NCBI GenBank assembly: GCA_024686335.1
Contig: JAILCI010000006.1
Span: 32,051-96,050 of the forward strand
Source of the DNA: Bacteroidales bacterium
Lineage (GTDB): Bacteria > Bacteroidota > Bacteroidia > Bacteroidales > WCHB1-69
Direction: 5' to 3'
Length of the DNA: 64,000 nt
Of this stretch, positions 11,744 through 20,551 are shown piece by piece. The notes under the pieces were generated by a model that saw only the letters and a list, made by a program, of their open reading frames with translations, searched no databases and was not told where the DNA came from. The position numbers and the translations under genes were made by a program. Each line of letters begins with the position of its first letter. The stretch's first letter is position 1.

Positions 11744-11820
11744 GAAGACCGGAAACTGGAGACCGAAGACCGAAGACCAGAGACCAGAGACCGAAGACCG
11801 GAGACTGAAGACCAAAGACC
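11744..11820. repeat. Degenerate 7-bp tandem repeat, 11 units
   Basis: gaagacc ggaaact ggagacc gaagacc gaagacc agagacc agagacc gaagacc ggagact gaagacc aaagacc. Confidence 0.9.
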
Positions 11821-11984
11821 TGTAGGGACAATGGTAAAGGAAGCTGTGAAGTTCGACTGAGAGACTGCGTTCATTTTTTTCAAAAAAAAATTTTAAAAAA
11901 AGTTGCATTATTCTAAAAATTTTATATTTTTGCGTGATATTATTTTGATATCATTACAACATCAAACATTTAAAATATAAAGAT

Positions 11985-12956
11985 ATGGAATCAAAAGAAT
12001 TCACACAGAAATTTTCAGCATTAAACAATGGTTTTTTGCATCTGTTCATCAACTTGGCCTTGTTGGCCGTTTCAATTTGCATTGTCGTTTGTTTAGGCAA
12101 ACTTGACTGTATGGTTGATTTTGCCGGCGAACCGACAGGTTGGATCATGTTACCTATTTTTACGGGCGTGATTTTGCTCTTCGTCTACATTCTTCACTTA
12201 GCTGGCTTTATGATTATTCAACCCAACGAGTCACGAGTGCTCACCTTCTTTGGTAAGTATTCCGGCACGGTGAAAGACAATGGCTTTTTCTGGGTTAACC
12301 CATTCTATGGTAAAGAGAAACTCTCCCTTCGTGCCAAGAATATGGATGTGGAGCCCATCAAGGTTAACGATAAAAACGGTAACCCAATTATGATCGGTTT
12401 GGTGCTGGTTTGGAAAATCAGTGACACCTACAAAGCTTGTTTTGAGGTCGACTCTGACGTGCGTACCTCTGTTACCGAGAACTCGATGAAGTCCGTGAAG
12501 AGTTTCGACTCTTTCGTGCGTGTACAGAGCGATGCTGCATTACGTAAGGTAGCAGGCATGTATGCATACGACAATATGGACCGTGACGATCAGGAGATTA
12601 CACTCCGTTCTGGTGGTGAAGAGATTAACGACCGTCTGGAGCAGGAGCTTCGCAAGCATCTGGAGATTGCCGGCATTGAAGTTGTAGAGGCTCGTATCAA
12701 CTATTTAGCATACGCTGCCGAGATTGCCAGCGTGATGTTGCGTCGTCAGCAGGCCGATGCCATCATCTCCGCTCGTGAGAAAATTGTGGAAGGTGCTGTC
12801 AGCATGGTTGACCTCGCTCTGAAGAAGCTCTCTGACGAGAAAATTGTGGAACTTGATGAAGAACGCAAGGCTGCCATGGTCTCCAACCTCCTGGTAGTGC
12901 TCTGTGCCGACGAGTCCGCATCCCCGGTTATCAATACTGGTACGTTGTATCAGTAG
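11985..12956 (+). CDS. SPFH/Band 7 domain protein
   Basis: Two N-terminal TM segments, IIQPNESRVLTFFGKYSGTVKDNGFFWVNPF, coiled C-terminal half. Confidence 0.88.
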   Translation: MESKEFTQKFSALNNGFLHLFINLALLAVSICIVVCLGKLDCMVDFAGEPTGWIMLPIFTGVILLFVYILHLAGFMIIQPNESRVLTFFGKYSGTVKDNGFFWVNPFYGKEKLSLRAKNMDVEPIKVNDKNGNPIMIGLVLVWKISDTYKACFEVDSDVRTSVTENSMKSVKSFDSFVRVQSDAALRKVAGMYAYDNMDRDDQEITLRSGGEEINDRLEQELRKHLEIAGIEVVEARINYLAYAAEIASVMLRRQQADAIISAREKIVEGAVSMVDLALKKLSDEKIVELDEERKAAMVSNLLVVLCADESASPVINTGTLYQ

Positions 12957-12966
12957 AAACATCATT

Positions 12967-12994
12967 GTAGAGACGCAATGCATTGCGTCTCTAC
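12967..12994. repeat. Perfect 28-bp REP-like palindrome
   Basis: gtagagacgcaatgcattgcgtctctac is self-complementary along its full length. Confidence 0.9.
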
Positions 12995-13009
12995 GGGAAA
13001 AATCATATT

Positions 13010-13198
13010 ATGAAGAAAAACTTTGCATTACGTGTTGATTCGGAAATCTTCGAGGCCATCGAAAGGTGGGCCTCCGATGAGTTCCGTAGCACTAATGGTC
13101 AAATAGAGTGGATTTTGTCCACTGCACTGAAGAAGGCGGGACGTTTGCCTAAAAAGAAACGTTCCTCCGATACGCAGAATCCTGCCGAACAGAGTTAG
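13010..13198 (+). CDS. Small ribbon-helix-helix (Arc-like) DNA-binding protein
   Basis: MKKNFALRVDSEIFEAIERWASDEFRSTNGQIEWIL; ATG at 13010 preferred over the longer track ORF. Confidence 0.75.
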   Translation: MKKNFALRVDSEIFEAIERWASDEFRSTNGQIEWILSTALKKAGRLPKKKRSSDTQNPAEQS

Positions 13199-13227
13199 GA
13201 TGACTGTTATTGTACGACGATGATTAC

Positions 13228-13252
13228 GGGTGCTCACGGGCACCCTTTTTTA
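13228..13252 (+). terminator. Terminator between the Arc-like gene and the convergent sulfatase gene
   Basis: gggtgc tcacgg gcaccc followed by T-run. Confidence 0.65.
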
Positions 13253-15202
13253 TTTCTTTTCTGAATTTGCTGGCAACAGGTCGCCTTTTCCCACATGGGC
13301 ATAATAGGATTGGAGTGTTGCTTTTAGGTCTCGCTCTAAAGACTTTTGTGGCAAACTGTTCATGTCCAGTATATTATGCTGTTGTAAAGTGTCGGTGGCA
13401 CTGTAGACAAACAGACGGCGTTCCCCATCGAAATAGAGACTCAAAGAGTCGGTTAGGGCCTGATAGGTCTGTTGCACACAGTTGACAACCAGAGGTTTCC
13501 GTTCGGGCTCGTTGAAGACATCGCGCCCAAAGGCAAAATAGGGCTTGTCATAACCCATCAAACCCAATGTGGTGGGCATAATGTCAATCTGTTGGGTGAC
13601 ATGCTCGTAGCGACCCTTGATGGAATGGTCTGGGGTGTACATGAAATAGATGATGGCGGTGTTACCTCTGGCAGTACGTGTCTCTTCCGCAGCAATTTGT
13701 GGTGAGACATGGTCGGCCACAAAGATAAACAGCGTGTTTTCATACCACGGCATTTTGGAGGCAGTCTCGAAAAAACTACGCAGAGAGAGGTCGGTATAGG
13801 CCACACAGGGCTGCACCAGTGTGTTTCCTTTCGGCATTCTCTCCATGTACCCCTCAGGCAGATCGTATGGATGATGGGAGCTCAAGGTAAATACCGCCGT
13901 AAAGAATGGTGTCTCCTGCCGGTTGATCTCTTCAGCTACATATTGCAGAAACGGCATGTCCCAGATTCCCCATACATTGGCGTTTCCTTTTTCGGGATGA
14001 AGTTTTTCGAAATCCTCCCGATTGTGGAAGTTCTCGATGCCACACAACGTGCCGAAAGCCTCAAAACCCATCTGATTTTTGGTGGCTCCACAGAAAAAAT
14101 GAGTGTTGTAACCCTGTCGCGCAAGGATGCGTGGCAATGCCTCCAGATCGGTCAAAGACTGTGGCATCAAGGCAAACGGGGCTCGATAGGAGGGAATCGA
14201 AGAAAAGATTGATGGTAGTGCCTCAATGGATTTCATGCCGTTGGCATACGCATTAGTGAACACCAACCCTTCCTGCATCAGCGAATCCAGGAAGGGAGTG
14301 TAGCCACCGTTAGGATTCAGATGAGGTGCCAAATAGTGGGAATGCTCCCGACTGAAACTCTCCAATACGAAGATAACTACATTTTTACCCTTTGCTACAG
14401 GTTCTTGAGCAAGATGTGGATAATGATAGGGAGAATAAACATCTGCTAGCTCATCCTCACTAAAATAATCGGGTGATTCTAATTGATGCTTCCCGATTGT
14501 ACGGAACAGGCAGAACGGATTGCTCAACACCAATGCCCCCTTCTGCGGCGACTGCGTGTAATAGGCCACATTACCTATCATCATAGGGAAAGCTTTTTTG
14601 TCAACAGAACCTCTGATGCCGAGTATCCATAATGGAACCGCAATCGCCAAGCCTAGAACGCCAACTCCATAATAGAGCCAATTATTCGACAATTGTGTGG
14701 GATGGTACTTGATTTTTTTATAGACAAAAACCAAAAGAAATATCAATACTGCGCCAAGCAACACGAGGTACCAGTTCTCTCCCAATGCCTTTAATAGGAC
14801 GCCGAATGTACTGTCGTTTTCCCGGAAGAAGTGCATCTCCTCGGAAGAGATTCGTTTGAAGGCATAGCGGAAATAGACGGCGTCGGAAAGATTCAACACT
14901 ACAAGACCGATGGAATTGGTGATGCCGTAAAGCCATAACAGCATCTTTTGATAACCGTTTTTTTGACGGAAACGGAAAGGCAGCAGCGATAGCAGAATAA
15001 ACGGAGCATTTAGAAAGAAGATGGACGCGGTGGCAAACTTTAGCGATCCGGCAAGAAGCATAGGGATTTCCGACCAGGTCAATGACCCGAGCAGCATCCT
15101 ATTGTATAGATAAAAGGCAATCTGGGTTATAAAGATGCAGATATAAAGAGGCAAAAGCCTCAAAAGCAGCACCGTGAAATCATTCTTGAGAATCTTCTTC
15201 AT
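13250..15202 (-). CDS. LTA synthase-family membrane sulfatase/phosphotransferase
   Basis: N-terminal TM segments, VVIFVLESFSREH and IFVADHVSP sulfatase motifs. Confidence 0.85.
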   Translation of the reverse strand: MKKILKNDFTVLLLRLLPLYICIFITQIAFYLYNRMLLGSLTWSEIPMLLAGSLKFATASIFFLNAPFILLSLLPFRFRQKNGYQKMLLWLYGITNSIGLVVLNLSDAVYFRYAFKRISSEEMHFFRENDSTFGVLLKALGENWYLVLLGAVLIFLLVFVYKKIKYHPTQLSNNWLYYGVGVLGLAIAVPLWILGIRGSVDKKAFPMMIGNVAYYTQSPQKGALVLSNPFCLFRTIGKHQLESPDYFSEDELADVYSPYHYPHLAQEPVAKGKNVVIFVLESFSREHSHYLAPHLNPNGGYTPFLDSLMQEGLVFTNAYANGMKSIEALPSIFSSIPSYRAPFALMPQSLTDLEALPRILARQGYNTHFFCGATKNQMGFEAFGTLCGIENFHNREDFEKLHPEKGNANVWGIWDMPFLQYVAEEINRQETPFFTAVFTLSSHHPYDLPEGYMERMPKGNTLVQPCVAYTDLSLRSFFETASKMPWYENTLFIFVADHVSPQIAAEETRTARGNTAIIYFMYTPDHSIKGRYEHVTQQIDIMPTTLGLMGYDKPYFAFGRDVFNEPERKPLVVNCVQQTYQALTDSLSLYFDGERRLFVYSATDTLQQHNILDMNSLPQKSLERDLKATLQSYYAHVGKGDLLPANSEKK

Positions 15203-15248
15203 ATCATGTTTTGGTAAACGAGGAACAATGGATAGGAATGAGGAAATC

Positions 15249-16505
15249 TTACCAGCGGGGCTGACGTTTCAGCACTTGCGTCATGCAATGAGCTGCACCG
15301 TATCCTTTGATAAGGCTTTCCATTGGTACCCATTCTACCTTTACGCCAGCTTCTGCAAAACGTTTTTGCAAGGTTTCAGATTGTCCGCGCACCGCCATAA
15401 TGTGTCGCGGCGCAACGGTCAGGAAGTTGATGGCACAATGCATCTCGTCTTCGCTATCTATGGGAATAATCTCAAAGTCTCGCTCCTCTAAGAACTTCAC
15501 AAAAGAGAGATTATTGCGTGTCAATGTGTATTTCTTTGTGCCAGGAGTACGTACCCACACATCACAGTTGATGTAGTCAGGGTCGCCGGGTTGTGCCTCA
15601 ATTCTGCTCAATGACATCGCACAAAGATCAGCATCAATAATGTTGAAATAGGTATTCAAGTGCATCTGCTTCTGCCAGAATTTATGGTCGCGAACTACCA
15701 CTACAGTGTCGTGCCCAAAAGCATCAGCTTCCATCATCTGACGGATACCCTCATCGTTGGTGCGCATGCCATTTCCGATGAAAGAGATGTTACCTGCAGG
15801 CAGGTAGTCACCTCCCTCCAAACGTCCTTCATCACTGATACAAAGTATTGGTTGTAGGCCAAGGTGAGCATAGCAATAACGGATTATATCAGCTTCCGGT
15901 TCTCGCTGCGTTGAGTTTAAATTACCTATCACAATTCCGCGGGGTGTGACAATGCTTTGGTCTCGAGTAAAATAGAGATTCATCAGCGGATTGTGGATAT
16001 ATTGCGCCTCATAACCAGTATTTTGACCTGTCTTATATAGCACCACCGAAGGCTGAAGCAGGATGCATCGGATCATGTCGGCTCGACTCATCTTAGCAAG
16101 CACCTCTTGTTTGTAACGGTCAGCGCCAGCTGCATCTTCTTCATCTAACGTGGTGACATCATACTGCAATAGTTGTCCGGCCAAGAAACGCAAACTATCA
16201 AGACCCATCTCCTCAAGGATATCCCTTACATTATAGACCTTAATACCATTTTTTTGCAACATACGGATGTAGTTCTGATGTTCCGCTGCTGCCACATCCA
16301 CGTCAAAATAGTCTTCAAAAAGACCTGCGGAGGGATGAATAACACCGTTGAAGAGCTCTTGTCCCGGAGTGTGCATAAGGACAATACCCGCCTTTGACCA
16401 TTCAGCTTGCGGATTGTCCATTTTGTTTTTTTGTGCAAATGTACAATTAACTGATCCACAAAACAATAGGGTAATCAGAAGTGCCCATATCCAATCATTT
16501 TTCAT
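15249..16505 (-). CDS. Arginine deiminase/amidinotransferase-family protein with N-terminal signal peptide
   Basis: NLYFTRDQSIVTPRGIVIGNL, EGGDYLPAG, C-terminal GYGAAHCMTQVL; start MKNDWIWALLITLLFCGSVNCTFAQ reads as a signal peptide. Confidence 0.82.
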   Translation of the reverse strand: MKNDWIWALLITLLFCGSVNCTFAQKNKMDNPQAEWSKAGIVLMHTPGQELFNGVIHPSAGLFEDYFDVDVAAAEHQNYIRMLQKNGIKVYNVRDILEEMGLDSLRFLAGQLLQYDVTTLDEEDAAGADRYKQEVLAKMSRADMIRCILLQPSVVLYKTGQNTGYEAQYIHNPLMNLYFTRDQSIVTPRGIVIGNLNSTQREPEADIIRYCYAHLGLQPILCISDEGRLEGGDYLPAGNISFIGNGMRTNDEGIRQMMEADAFGHDTVVVVRDHKFWQKQMHLNTYFNIIDADLCAMSLSRIEAQPGDPDYINCDVWVRTPGTKKYTLTRNNLSFVKFLEERDFEIIPIDSEDEMHCAINFLTVAPRHIMAVRGQSETLQKRFAEAGVKVEWVPMESLIKGYGAAHCMTQVLKRQPRW

Positions 16506-16581
16506 TGCTTTTCCTTTCATTAGAAATATAATCGGCAAAAATATATTTTTTCGAGCGTCGTAGCCATACGTATTGTGAACA

Positions 16582-18039
16582 TTATTGTTCGCCCAAAATG
16601 CGATCCATGAATAAGCCGATGTGATTTAACACTGGACAGGCGCGACTTTGGTCGATATATACGCGAACTCTTTTTGTGGTGACGGTCTCGGTCAGCACAA
16701 TACGCTTATATCCAATAGTAGTCTCCGTGGCGATGGTGTGCCAACTGCCGTCCTCGTTCTGAACGTCAATATGGAAGCGCTCCACCCGTTGTCCAAGAGG
16801 GATATACTCCTGCACCATCACGCGGTTGAAAGTCTGCGGTGCATTGAATTTTAATTCCACGTATGCGCTACGCACACTGTCGTCAGTGGCCCAATAGGTG
16901 TTATAATCGTCATCAATGAGCCATAATGGATCAAAACGTGTTGGGCGGATAATACAATCCTTGGTTTTAGTTCTCATATTAGAGCCGTTGACCAAATATG
17001 CTTTTTTCGCCAAATCGTTCGAAAAGATGCTGTCCAGTGCGGCGCGGAACTCCATAAGACGTAAGGAATCTTCTGCAGGGATAAGGCCGCGATTATCAGG
17101 AGGTACGTTGAGCAACAATAGAGAGTTGCGTCCTACGCTGTTGTAGTATATTGTGAGCAACTCTTGTACCGACTTTGGGTGCTCACTGTCACGCCAGAAC
17201 CAGCCCGGACGGATGGATACGTCGGTCTCGGCTGGAATCCAACAGACGCCGTTATAGTTTCCCGCGTTGAGAGTGTCTTGTGATGGAGCGTTCTTGCCTG
17301 GTTCACGACCTTCCACGTCGAGACGCGACCAGCAAGTACGTCCGCATTTTCCCTCTTCATTGCCAACCCAACGGCAACCTGGACCCACATCGCTGAAAAT
17401 TACAGTTCTGGGTTGTTTTTTGAGGGTTTGGGCATTGAATGTCTTCCAATCATAAACTTGACGCTTTCCATTCGGACCCTCACCATTGGCCCCATCAAAC
17501 CATTGCTCAAAGATAGTACCATAGTTGGTGTGCGCGTGCTTTAAAGTTCTGAGAAACACTTTGTTGTAGGCAGGTGTGCCGTATGTTGGCGCGTTGCGGT
17601 CCCATGGAGAAATGTAGATGCCAAATTTCACATTGCCTTTTCTGCATGCCTCTGACAGTTCCCTCAGAACATCACCTTTGCCATTGCGCCAGGTACTTTC
17701 CCGAACGGTATGGTCACTTTCTGGATTAGGCCAGAGACAGAAGCCATCGTGGTGCTTAGCAGTCAGGATGATGCCTCGAAATCCCGCATTTTTTGCTACC
17801 GTCACCCACTGGTTACAGTCGAGTGCGGTAGGATTGAAAATATCTTCGGCTTCCGTGCCCTCGCCCCACTCAAGACCGGTAAAAGTATTTGGCCCGAAAT
17901 GGCAGAACATGTTGAGCTCCATCTTTTGCCACTCCACCTGCGCGGGTGTCGGCACTGGTCCATAGGGTTTCGGGGGCTTCTGCGCAGTAAGCATTAGCCC
18001 GAAAAGAACGATAAACAGTGACAAAAAGGTCTTTTTCAT
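16582..18039 (-). CDS. Alpha-L-fucosidase (GH29)
   Basis: Signal peptide; MFCHFGPNTFTG, LTAKHHDGFCLWPN, EQWFDGANG. Confidence 0.92.
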   Translation of the reverse strand: MKKTFLSLFIVLFGLMLTAQKPPKPYGPVPTPAQVEWQKMELNMFCHFGPNTFTGLEWGEGTEAEDIFNPTALDCNQWVTVAKNAGFRGIILTAKHHDGFCLWPNPESDHTVRESTWRNGKGDVLRELSEACRKGNVKFGIYISPWDRNAPTYGTPAYNKVFLRTLKHAHTNYGTIFEQWFDGANGEGPNGKRQVYDWKTFNAQTLKKQPRTVIFSDVGPGCRWVGNEEGKCGRTCWSRLDVEGREPGKNAPSQDTLNAGNYNGVCWIPAETDVSIRPGWFWRDSEHPKSVQELLTIYYNSVGRNSLLLLNVPPDNRGLIPAEDSLRLMEFRAALDSIFSNDLAKKAYLVNGSNMRTKTKDCIIRPTRFDPLWLIDDDYNTYWATDDSVRSAYVELKFNAPQTFNRVMVQEYIPLGQRVERFHIDVQNEDGSWHTIATETTIGYKRIVLTETVTTKRVRVYIDQSRACPVLNHIGLFMDRILGEQ

Positions 18040-18300
18040 AATCGTTATTTAGACGGCGAAGATACGAAAAATGGGAATCTATTTCGTTGGCTTCATAATA
18101 AGAATTGAAAACACGTGTTAAACTTGACTAATTCTGTTTTCTGAAAATAACCCTTGAATGTGAATGTTAAATTAAACGATAAGAGTCCATGCAAGAATAA
18201 TTTTTATCACGATCTCTTTAATATTTTGAATGGATTTCATGATTTAAAAATTAAGATCATATATTTACTTTTATTCCTTTCGTTTTTTATTTTAAAAAAA

Positions 18301-18328
18301 TAGAGACGCCGATATTATGACGTCTCTA
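18301..18328. repeat. Partial REP-like inverted repeat (tagagacg ... cgtctcta)
   Basis: 8-bp arms resemble the ends of the 12967 palindrome. Confidence 0.55.
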
Positions 18329-18353
18329 ACAGTGTATCTTTAATATTCAATTA

Positions 18354-18854
18354 TTAATTTTGTTTTGCCAGTCTTTCATTCAGTAGTTCGCAAATCGCCT
18401 CAGGCTTCATCGTTAGCCCGTCCACAGGGATAGCCTCTTGGGCGCCGATGGCTTCTACATTTATCTTTCGGGCAGCCCGTCCAACAGCAGTGTCCTCCTC
18501 TATTTTTTGAGATTCAATATTCTGTTTGTAGTTGATGGTAATCATTTTGCTTGTCGCATGCTGAACTAGAGAGAAAGATTCGACGTCAGCAAAAGCAATT
18601 TTCCACTCTTTAGTCATGTTCATCTTGACCTCTTTATCCGTTATGATGAGGTAAGCTTTACCTGACAATCGTTCTTTTAGCACGAGAAATGCCATAAAGA
18701 GTCCTCCACCACCGAAAAAGAGCAAACATAGCCATGATATGAAGAGCATCTCCTTGTTTATTATAAGGTAAACAGAACATACGACGAATATGATACACAC
18801 AGCAAATAGCGGCAGTTTCTTTAATAGTGAGTGGTTGATTTTGATCTCTTCCAT
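18354..18854 (-). CDS. STM3941-like membrane protein
   Basis: Two TM segments, LIITDKEVKMN...; start at ATG 18854 (MEEIKINHSLL). Confidence 0.6.
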   Translation of the reverse strand: MEEIKINHSLLKKLPLFAVCIIFVVCSVYLIINKEMLFISWLCLLFFGGGGLFMAFLVLKERLSGKAYLIITDKEVKMNMTKEWKIAFADVESFSLVQHATSKMITINYKQNIESQKIEEDTAVGRAARKINVEAIGAQEAIPVDGLTMKPEAICELLNERLAKQN

Positions 18855-18993
18855 TGCTTTGGGTTTATTGATGATTATTAAAAAGCAAAAATACATTATT
18901 TTAGTGACTATTTTTTTTCATCTTTTTTTAAAAAATTAAAACACATATTGAAAAAATTGTACTTTTGTGTTTTCTATTTTAAATTAAAAAATT

Positions 18994-19596
18994 ATGGCTG
19001 AAAATTACGATTCAAACAATGAGCAAAAGGGATTCTTCCAAAAATTTTTGGATTTATTCAAAACAAAATCAAAAGTGGTGGCCGATAAGGTAGAAGACAC
19101 CGTACAAGATGTCAAAAATTCCGAATTTGGTGCAAAAGTAGCTAATGCTGCTGAGAATGTCCGCGACAAAGCCAAAGATGTGGTTGAAGATGTCAAAAAT
19201 TCCGAATTTGCCGGAAAAGTAGCCGACGTTGCAGAGAATGTCCGCGACAAAGCTAAAGATGTAGTCGAAGACATCAAGGACAGCAAATTTGCTGACAAAG
19301 TTGAGGACGTTGCCGACAAAGCTAAGGGAATGGGCGGCAAAGCTCTCGAAAAACTTGGAACATTGGCAAATCTTCCAGTGTTGATTAACGCTGGTAAGAA
19401 GCTTCAAGAGTCTGCTGAAGATACTACTGAGAAAGAGAATCTTCTCAAAGCTCTTGATGCCAAGGTGGCAACTATCCTTGAAGATGGCGTTATCACTCCA
19501 GAAGAGGAGACTGCTCTTACGGAAGAAGCCAAGGCTATCGGTATCGATGTCGATGAATTCCTGACAGAAGTCCGTGGAAGATTGACTGCTAAATAG
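18994..19596 (+). CDS. LEA/YtxH-like repetitive amphipathic protein
   Basis: Tandem ~28-aa repeats (ENVRDKAKDVVEDVKNSEFAGKVADVA) followed by LEDGVITPEEETALTEEAKAIGI. Confidence 0.7.
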   Translation: MAENYDSNNEQKGFFQKFLDLFKTKSKVVADKVEDTVQDVKNSEFGAKVANAAENVRDKAKDVVEDVKNSEFAGKVADVAENVRDKAKDVVEDIKDSKFADKVEDVADKAKGMGGKALEKLGTLANLPVLINAGKKLQESAEDTTEKENLLKALDAKVATILEDGVITPEEETALTEEAKAIGIDVDEFLTEVRGRLTAK

Positions 19597-19633
19597 CAAC
19601 TCACTTTTTGACGAATTATTCGTCTTTTGCATT

Positions 19634-19674
19634 AAAAAACGCAATGATGATTGGATTTCATCATTGCGTTTTTT
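19634..19674. terminator. Bidirectional terminator
   Basis: Perfect 17-bp arms aaaaaacgcaatgatga / tcatcattgcgtttttt with 7-nt loop. Confidence 0.9.
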
Positions 19675-19682
19675 TAGGTAGG

Positions 19683-19707
19683 GTCGATGCGTGCATCGTG
19701 CATCGAC
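19683..19707. repeat. REP-like inverted repeat (gtcgatgc ... gcatcgac)
   Basis: 8-bp arms around gtgcatcgt. Confidence 0.5.
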
Positions 19708-19758
19708 AGAGTTGGAATTACTTGATGCTTGTTACATTCTTCTTTGAGCTTATTTTCA

Positions 19759-20466
19759 TTAGTCCTCTTTAACAATCGGATAAAGTTCGACGAATTCGCC
19801 TTGATGAATGCGACCGTCATTGATCAATTCGGCCATTTTTGCACCGACGGTTTCAATATCATGGAAACCTGGAAGCGCCATGTTACCATTCAGGTCGGTA
19901 GTTGTCGGACCAGGATGTACAGAGAAGATCTCCAGTGGCGTGCCTTTCTGCTGGAATTCCATTGCCATCACGCCCATCATAGCGTTCTGTGCAGCCTTGC
20001 TCGTTACATAGGCTAGTGGGTGCCAGTAAGGACTGATTTCCGATGGAACGGTGACGTTGACAATTCTCCCATGGTTTTTCTCCAATAGAGGCATAAGCGC
20101 TTGCGTGAGCATGAAAGTCCCAATGAAGTTTACCTCTACTGTCTCACGGATATCACATAGTTCGGTGTGACCGCTGTCAACAGACATGTCGCCAGGTATG
20201 CCGGCATTGTTTACTAGCAGAGTCAATTCCGGATATTTCTCATTTACCTCTTTGGCTGCCTGCTGAAGGGTGGACTCGTCTGCCAATTCGACATTTACCC
20301 AACCGGCAACATCGATTCCGATCGATTGCAGTTCTTTAATTGCTTTTTCTGCCCGTTCAGGACAACGCGCGCCTATTATAATACGCCAGCCACTAAGTCC
20401 TAGATGTTTGGCAATGCCAAATCCGATGCCTTTGTTGGCACCAGTTACTAATGCAGTCTTTTTCAT
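19759..20466 (-). CDS. SDR-family oxidoreductase
   Basis: ALVTGANKGIGFGIAKHL, LVNNAGIPGD, YVTSKAAQ; start at ATG 20466. Confidence 0.92.
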   Translation of the reverse strand: MKKTALVTGANKGIGFGIAKHLGLSGWRIIIGARCPERAEKAIKELQSIGIDVAGWVNVELADESTLQQAAKEVNEKYPELTLLVNNAGIPGDMSVDSGHTELCDIRETVEVNFIGTFMLTQALMPLLEKNHGRIVNVTVPSEISPYWHPLAYVTSKAAQNAMMGVMAMEFQQKGTPLEIFSVHPGPTTTDLNGNMALPGFHDIETVGAKMAELINDGRIHQGEFVELYPIVKED

Positions 20467-20551
20467 CTTCTTGAAAGTTAACATTATGTGTTTTTTAATT
20501 GGCAAAAATACATTTTTTCATAAAGATGAGGAAGACTAATTTAAAAGCAGA

